Position numbers and translations under genes: made by a program
Notes under the pieces: generated by a model
Databases searched by the model: none
Told to the model about the DNA's origin: nothing
Seen by the model: the letters and a program-made list of their open reading frames with translations, nothing else
Assembly (NCBI RefSeq): GCF_029633865.1
Contig: NC_079221.1
Coordinates: 1,483,215 to 1,547,214, forward strand
Source: Lampris incognitus
Taxonomy: Eukaryota > Chordata > Actinopteri > Lampriformes > Lampridae
Direction: 5' to 3'
Length of the DNA: 64,000 nt
In this document: piece after piece, positions 60,121 through 64,000 of the stretch
How the letters are laid out: every line of letters starts with the position of its first letter
Numbering within the stretch: position 1 is the stretch's first letter

Positions 60121-63100
60121 ATGGCTCCGGCGGCTAAGGTAAGATAATCCGTTTTCTCCAATCTGTTTTGATACCGCAGTAATAAAAGATAATCTACTGT
60201 AATATTTCAGTGAAAGTTAGCGGTGAATGGTTATGTCGTTATTTTGCACCGTTTTAGCTTGGAGCATGTTGCTACATGTGACACGAAACGCCCACGCCCC
60301 CTGCTGAACGCAGAAGCCCATTTAGGCTAGCTAGCATGTAGCTAATAGTGTCTCTTGGTCCGTGTCCATGATGCTGGGACCATGCCCTCATCTCGGACCG
60401 CCCCCTGTTGAACGCAGAAGCCCATTTAGGCTAGCTAGCATGTAGCTAATAGTGTCTCTTGGTCCGTGTCCATGATGCTGGGACCATGCCCTCATCTCGG
60501 ACCGCCCCCTGTTGAACGCAGAAGCCCATTTAGGCTAGCTAGCATGTAGCTAATAGTGTCTCTTGGTCCGTGTCCATGATGCTGGGACCATGCCCTCATC
60601 TCGGACCGCCCCCTGCTGAACACTGAAGCCCATTTAGGCTAGCTAGCATGTAGCTAATAGTGTCTCTTGGTCCGTGTCCATGATGCTGAGGCCATGCCCT
60701 CATCTCGGACCACCCCCTGTTGAACGCAGAAGGCCATTTAGGCTAGCTAGCATGTAGCTAATAGTGTCTCTTGGTCCGTGTCCATGATGCTGTGACCATG
60801 CCCTCATCTCGGACCGCCCCCTGTTGAACGCAGAAGCCCATTTAGGCTAGCTAGCATGTAGCTAATAGTGTCTCTTGGTCCGTGTCCGTGATGCTGGGAC
60901 CATGCCCTCATCTCGGACCACCCCCTGTTGAACAAAGAAGCCCATTTAGGCTAGCTAGCATGTAGCTAATATTGTCTCTTGGTCCGTGTCCGTGATGCTG
61001 GGGCCATGCCCTCATCTCGGACCGCCCCCTGCTGAACGCAGAAGCCCATTTAGGCTAGCTAGCATGTAGCTAATAGTGTCTCTTGGTCCGTGTCCGTGAT
61101 GCTGTGGCCATGCCCTCATCTCGGACCGCCCCCTGCTGAACGCAGAAGCCCATTTAGGCTAGCTAGCATGTAGCTAATAGTGTCTCTTGGTCCGTGTCCA
61201 TGATGCTGGGACCATGCCCTCATCTCGGACCGCCCCCTGCTGAACGCAGACGCCCATTTAGGCTAGCTAGCATGTAGCTAATAGTGTCTCTTGGTCCGTG
61301 TCCATGATGCTGGGGCCATGCCCTCGTCTCGGACCGCCCCCTGCCGAACGCAGAAGCCCATTTAGGCTAGCTAGCATGTAGCTAATAGTGTCTCTTGGTC
61401 CGTGTCCATGATGCTGGGGCCATGCCCTCATCTCGGACCGCCCCCTGTTGAACGCAGAAGCCCATTTAGGCTAGCTAGCATGTAGCTAATAGTGTCTCTT
61501 GGTCCGTGTCCATGATGCTGGGACCATGCCCTCATCTCGGACCGCCCCCTGTTGAACGCAGAAGCCCATTTAGGCTAGCTAGCATGTAGCTAATAGTGTC
61601 TCTTGGTCCGTGTCCATGATGCTGGGACCATGCCCTCATCTCGGACCGCCCCCTGCTGAACGCAGAAGCCCATTTAGGCTAGCTAGCATATAGCTAATAG
61701 TGTCTCTTGGTCCGTGTCCATGATGCTGTGACCATGCCCTCATCTCAGACCGCCCCCTGTTGAACGCAGAAGCCCATTTAGGCTAGCTAGCATGTAGCTA
61801 ATAGTGTCTCTTGGTCCGTGTCCATGATGCTGGGACCATGCCCTCGTCTCGGACCACCCCCTGTTGAACGCAGAAGGCCATTTAGGCTAGCTAGCATGTA
61901 GCTAATATTGTCTCTTGGTCCGTGTCCGTGATGCTGGGGCCATGCCCTCGTCTCGGACCGCCCCCTGCTGAACGCAGAAGCCCATTTAGGCTAGCTAGCA
62001 TGTAGCTAATAGTGTCTCTTGGTCCGTGTCCGTGATGCTGTGGCCATGCCCTCATCTCGGACCGCCCCCTGCTGAACGCAGAAGCCCATTTAGGCTAGCT
62101 AGCATGTAGCTAATAGTGTCTCTTGGTCCGTGTCCATGATGCTGGGACCATGCCCTCATCTCGGACCGCCCCCTGCTGAACGCAGAAGTCCATTTAGGCT
62201 AGCTAGCATGTAGCTAATAGTGTCTCTTGGTCCATGTCCATGATGCTGGGACCATGCCCTCATCTCGGACCGCCCCCTGTTGAACGCAGAAGCCCATTTA
62301 GGCTAGCTAGCATGTAGCTAATAGTGTCTCTTGGTCCGTGTCCATGATGCTGGGACCATGCCGTCGTCTCGGACCGCCCCCTGTTGAACGCAGAAGCCCA
62401 TTTAGGCTAGCTACCATGTAGCTAATAGTGTCTCTTGGTCCGTGTCCGTGATGCTGTGGCCATGCCCTCATCTCGGACCGCCCCCTGTTGAACGCAGAAG
62501 CCCATTTAGGCTAGCTAGCATGTAGCTAATAGTGTCTCTTTGTCCGTGTCCATGATGCTGGGGCCATGCCCTCGTCTCGGACCGCCCCCTGTTGAACGCA
62601 GAAGCCCATTTAGGCTAGCTAGCATGTAGCTAATAGTGTCTCTTGGTCCTCGTCCATGATGCTGGGACCATGCCCTCGTCTCGGACAACCCCCTGTTGAA
62701 CGCAGAAGCCCATTTAGGCTAGCTAGCATGTAGCTAATAGTGTCTCTTGGTCCTCGTCCATGATGCTGGGACCATGCCCTCGTCTCGGACCACCCCCTGT
62801 TGAACGCAGAAGGCCATTTAGGCTAGCTAGCATGTAGCTAATAGTGTCTCTTGGTCCGTGTCCGTGATGCTGGGGCCATGCCCTCATCTCGGACCCCCCC
62901 CTGTTGAACGCAGAAGCCCATTTAGGCTAGCTAGCATGTAGCTAATAGTGTCTCTTGGTCCGTGTCCGTGATGCTGAGGCCATGCCCTCATCTCGGACCG
63001 CCCCCTGTTGAACGCAGAAGCCCATTTAGGCTAGCTAGCATGTAGCTAATAGTGTCTCTTGGTCCGTGTCCGTGATGCTGGGACCATGCCCTCGTCTCGG

Positions 63101-63980
63101 ACCACCCCCTGTTGAACGCAGAAGCCCATTTAGGCTAGCTAGCATGTAGCTAATAGTGTCTCTTGGTCCGTGTCCATGATGCTGGGGCCATGCCCTCGTC
63201 TCGGACCTCCCCCTGTTGAACGCAGAAGGCCATTTAGGCTAGCTAGCATGTAGCTAATAGTGTCTCTTGGTCCGTGTCCATGATGCTGGGACCATGCCCT
63301 CGTCTCGGACCACCCCCTGTTGAACGCAGAAGCCCATTTAGGCTAGCTAGCATGTAGCTAATAGTGTCTCTTGGTCCGTGTCCGTGATGCTGGGGCCATG
63401 CCCTCATCTCGGACCCCCCCCCTGTTGAACGCAGAAGCCCATTTAGGCTAGCTAGCATGTAGCTAATAGTGTCTCTTGGTCCGTGTCCGTGATGCTGAGG
63501 CCATGCCCTCGTCTCGGACATATACGGAGCAACACGAAGAATCACCTGGCACAAACTCAGGTGAGCTGTCATTTTCTCGCAGTTGGCGTCAGTGTTGTGC
63601 ATGGACGTGGGATTTTCTATGTCCAATTCTTCCCCGGGCCAAGAACCTCCATTTGAACAAGCCAAAAAAGTCATCCAGAAGTTCGTCCAGCGCCAGGTAA
63701 CCCTCAAAGTCCTCTGCGTTTTTAAAGAAACGTTAATACGAGATCTCTGTTGTCCTCAGCATACATTGGAAAGGCGCTGTTTTTATTTGCCCACAGGTTT
63801 TTGCTGAGACTAAAGATGAATTGGCTTTGGTTCTCTTTGGTACCGATACTACCAGGAACCAATTAAGCGCGGATGGCCAGTACCAGAATATCACTGTTCA
63901 TCGTCCCCTTACCATTCCTGATTTTGAGCTTCTTGAAGACATCCAGAATCAGATCCATCCGCAGAGTCAACAAGCTGAAT
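60121..63980 (+). CDS. xrcc5: Ku80 (XRCC5), first three coding exons
   Basis: Ku80 pairs with Ku70 in the nucleus to cap DNA double-strand breaks and recruit DNA-PKcs for end joining. Exons 60121-60138 (MAPAAK), 63583-63696 and 63797-63980, with donors and acceptors GT-AG and phases in agreement. The protein reads [71 protein letters not shown] and IHPQSQQAE, the start of the N-terminal von Willebrand-A-like domain. The rest lies beyond the window, as the last donor is at 63981. No TATA box is seen before the start. Intron 1 is almost wholly a tandem array. Confidence 0.95.
60292..63519. repeat. 104-bp satellite-like array in xrcc5 intron 1
   Basis: About 31 head-to-tail units of 104 bp. Each holds CGCCCCCTGTTGAACGCAGA, a palindromic core GGCTAGCTAGCATGTAGCTA, and GTGTCTCTTGGTCCGTGTCC. 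Units differ by a few bases (gggacc, ggggcc, tggcc, gaggcc). Marker variants recur at multiples of the unit. The long minus frame at 63707-63243 is a by-product. Confidence 0.93.
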
Positions 63981-64000
63981 GTATCTTTTCATATAGACAG

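Noticed and set aside
63243-63707. 154-codon minus-strand frame with repeated [12 protein letters not shown]
   Set aside because: Reads antisense through the 104-bp array and xrcc5 exon 2; the period equals the array unit.

Overview
The window is vertebrate, almost certainly teleost, nuclear DNA. It has spliced genes with GT-AG introns, CA/TG microsatellites, and a dense load of retrotransposon families typical of fish (RTE, Rex1- and Rex3-like, L2-like, fish L1, Penelope-like, BEL/Pao) together with Tc1-type DNA transposons. Nothing suggests a prokaryotic operon, CRISPR array or tRNA/rRNA gene. Four host genes can be read by joining exons by hand; splice sites and frame agree at every junction given here.

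Layout. Positions 1-10,137: a BEL/Pao-type LTR retrotransposon with a large pol deletion, one LTR split by a nearly intact RTE LINE and the other by about 2 kb of THAP-like and L2 debris. Positions 10,548-25,576 (+): the last 14 coding exons of a liver-type 6-phosphofructokinase (pfkl-like), whose introns hold a second RTE, a nested MITE/SINE/Penelope stack, a broken Tc1 carrying a palindromic MITE, and a 5'-truncated L1 with a GC-rich minisatellite. Positions 25,690-30,720: a Penelope-like element and a CR1/L2-like LINE, both full of minisatellite. Positions 31,444-48,281 (-): a complete 13-exon gene for a 462-residue coiled-coil protein that I identify as the homologue of SIX6OS1 (C14orf39), a synaptonemal-complex central-element protein. 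Its third intron holds five DNA-transposon copies, and two later introns hold LINEs.

Positions 48,590-54,345: LINE wreckage, including a 66-bp minisatellite made from an RTE reverse-transcriptase segment. Positions 54,530-59,000 (+): tmem169, with a GC-box tandem repeat at its presumed promoter, two coding exons and a long 3' UTR. Positions 60,121-63,980 (+): the first three coding exons of xrcc5 (Ku80), with intron 1 almost entirely a 104-bp tandem array of about 31 copies. The window ends inside xrcc5.

The four genes are independent housekeeping or meiotic genes (glycolysis, meiotic chromosome synapsis, a two-pass membrane protein, end-joining DNA repair), not a pathway. The most unusual property is how often tandem arrays have arisen inside transposon coding sequence: an RTE RT domain, two sites in a Penelope element, a CR1/L2-like RT, an L1 3' region and the tail of a zinc-finger LINE. 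Several long palindromes made from transposons also lie inside introns. No clearly new functional system is visible. The best leads are the SIX6OS1 homologue, the RT-derived 66-bp array, the head-to-head Penelope junction and the inverted Tc1 pair.
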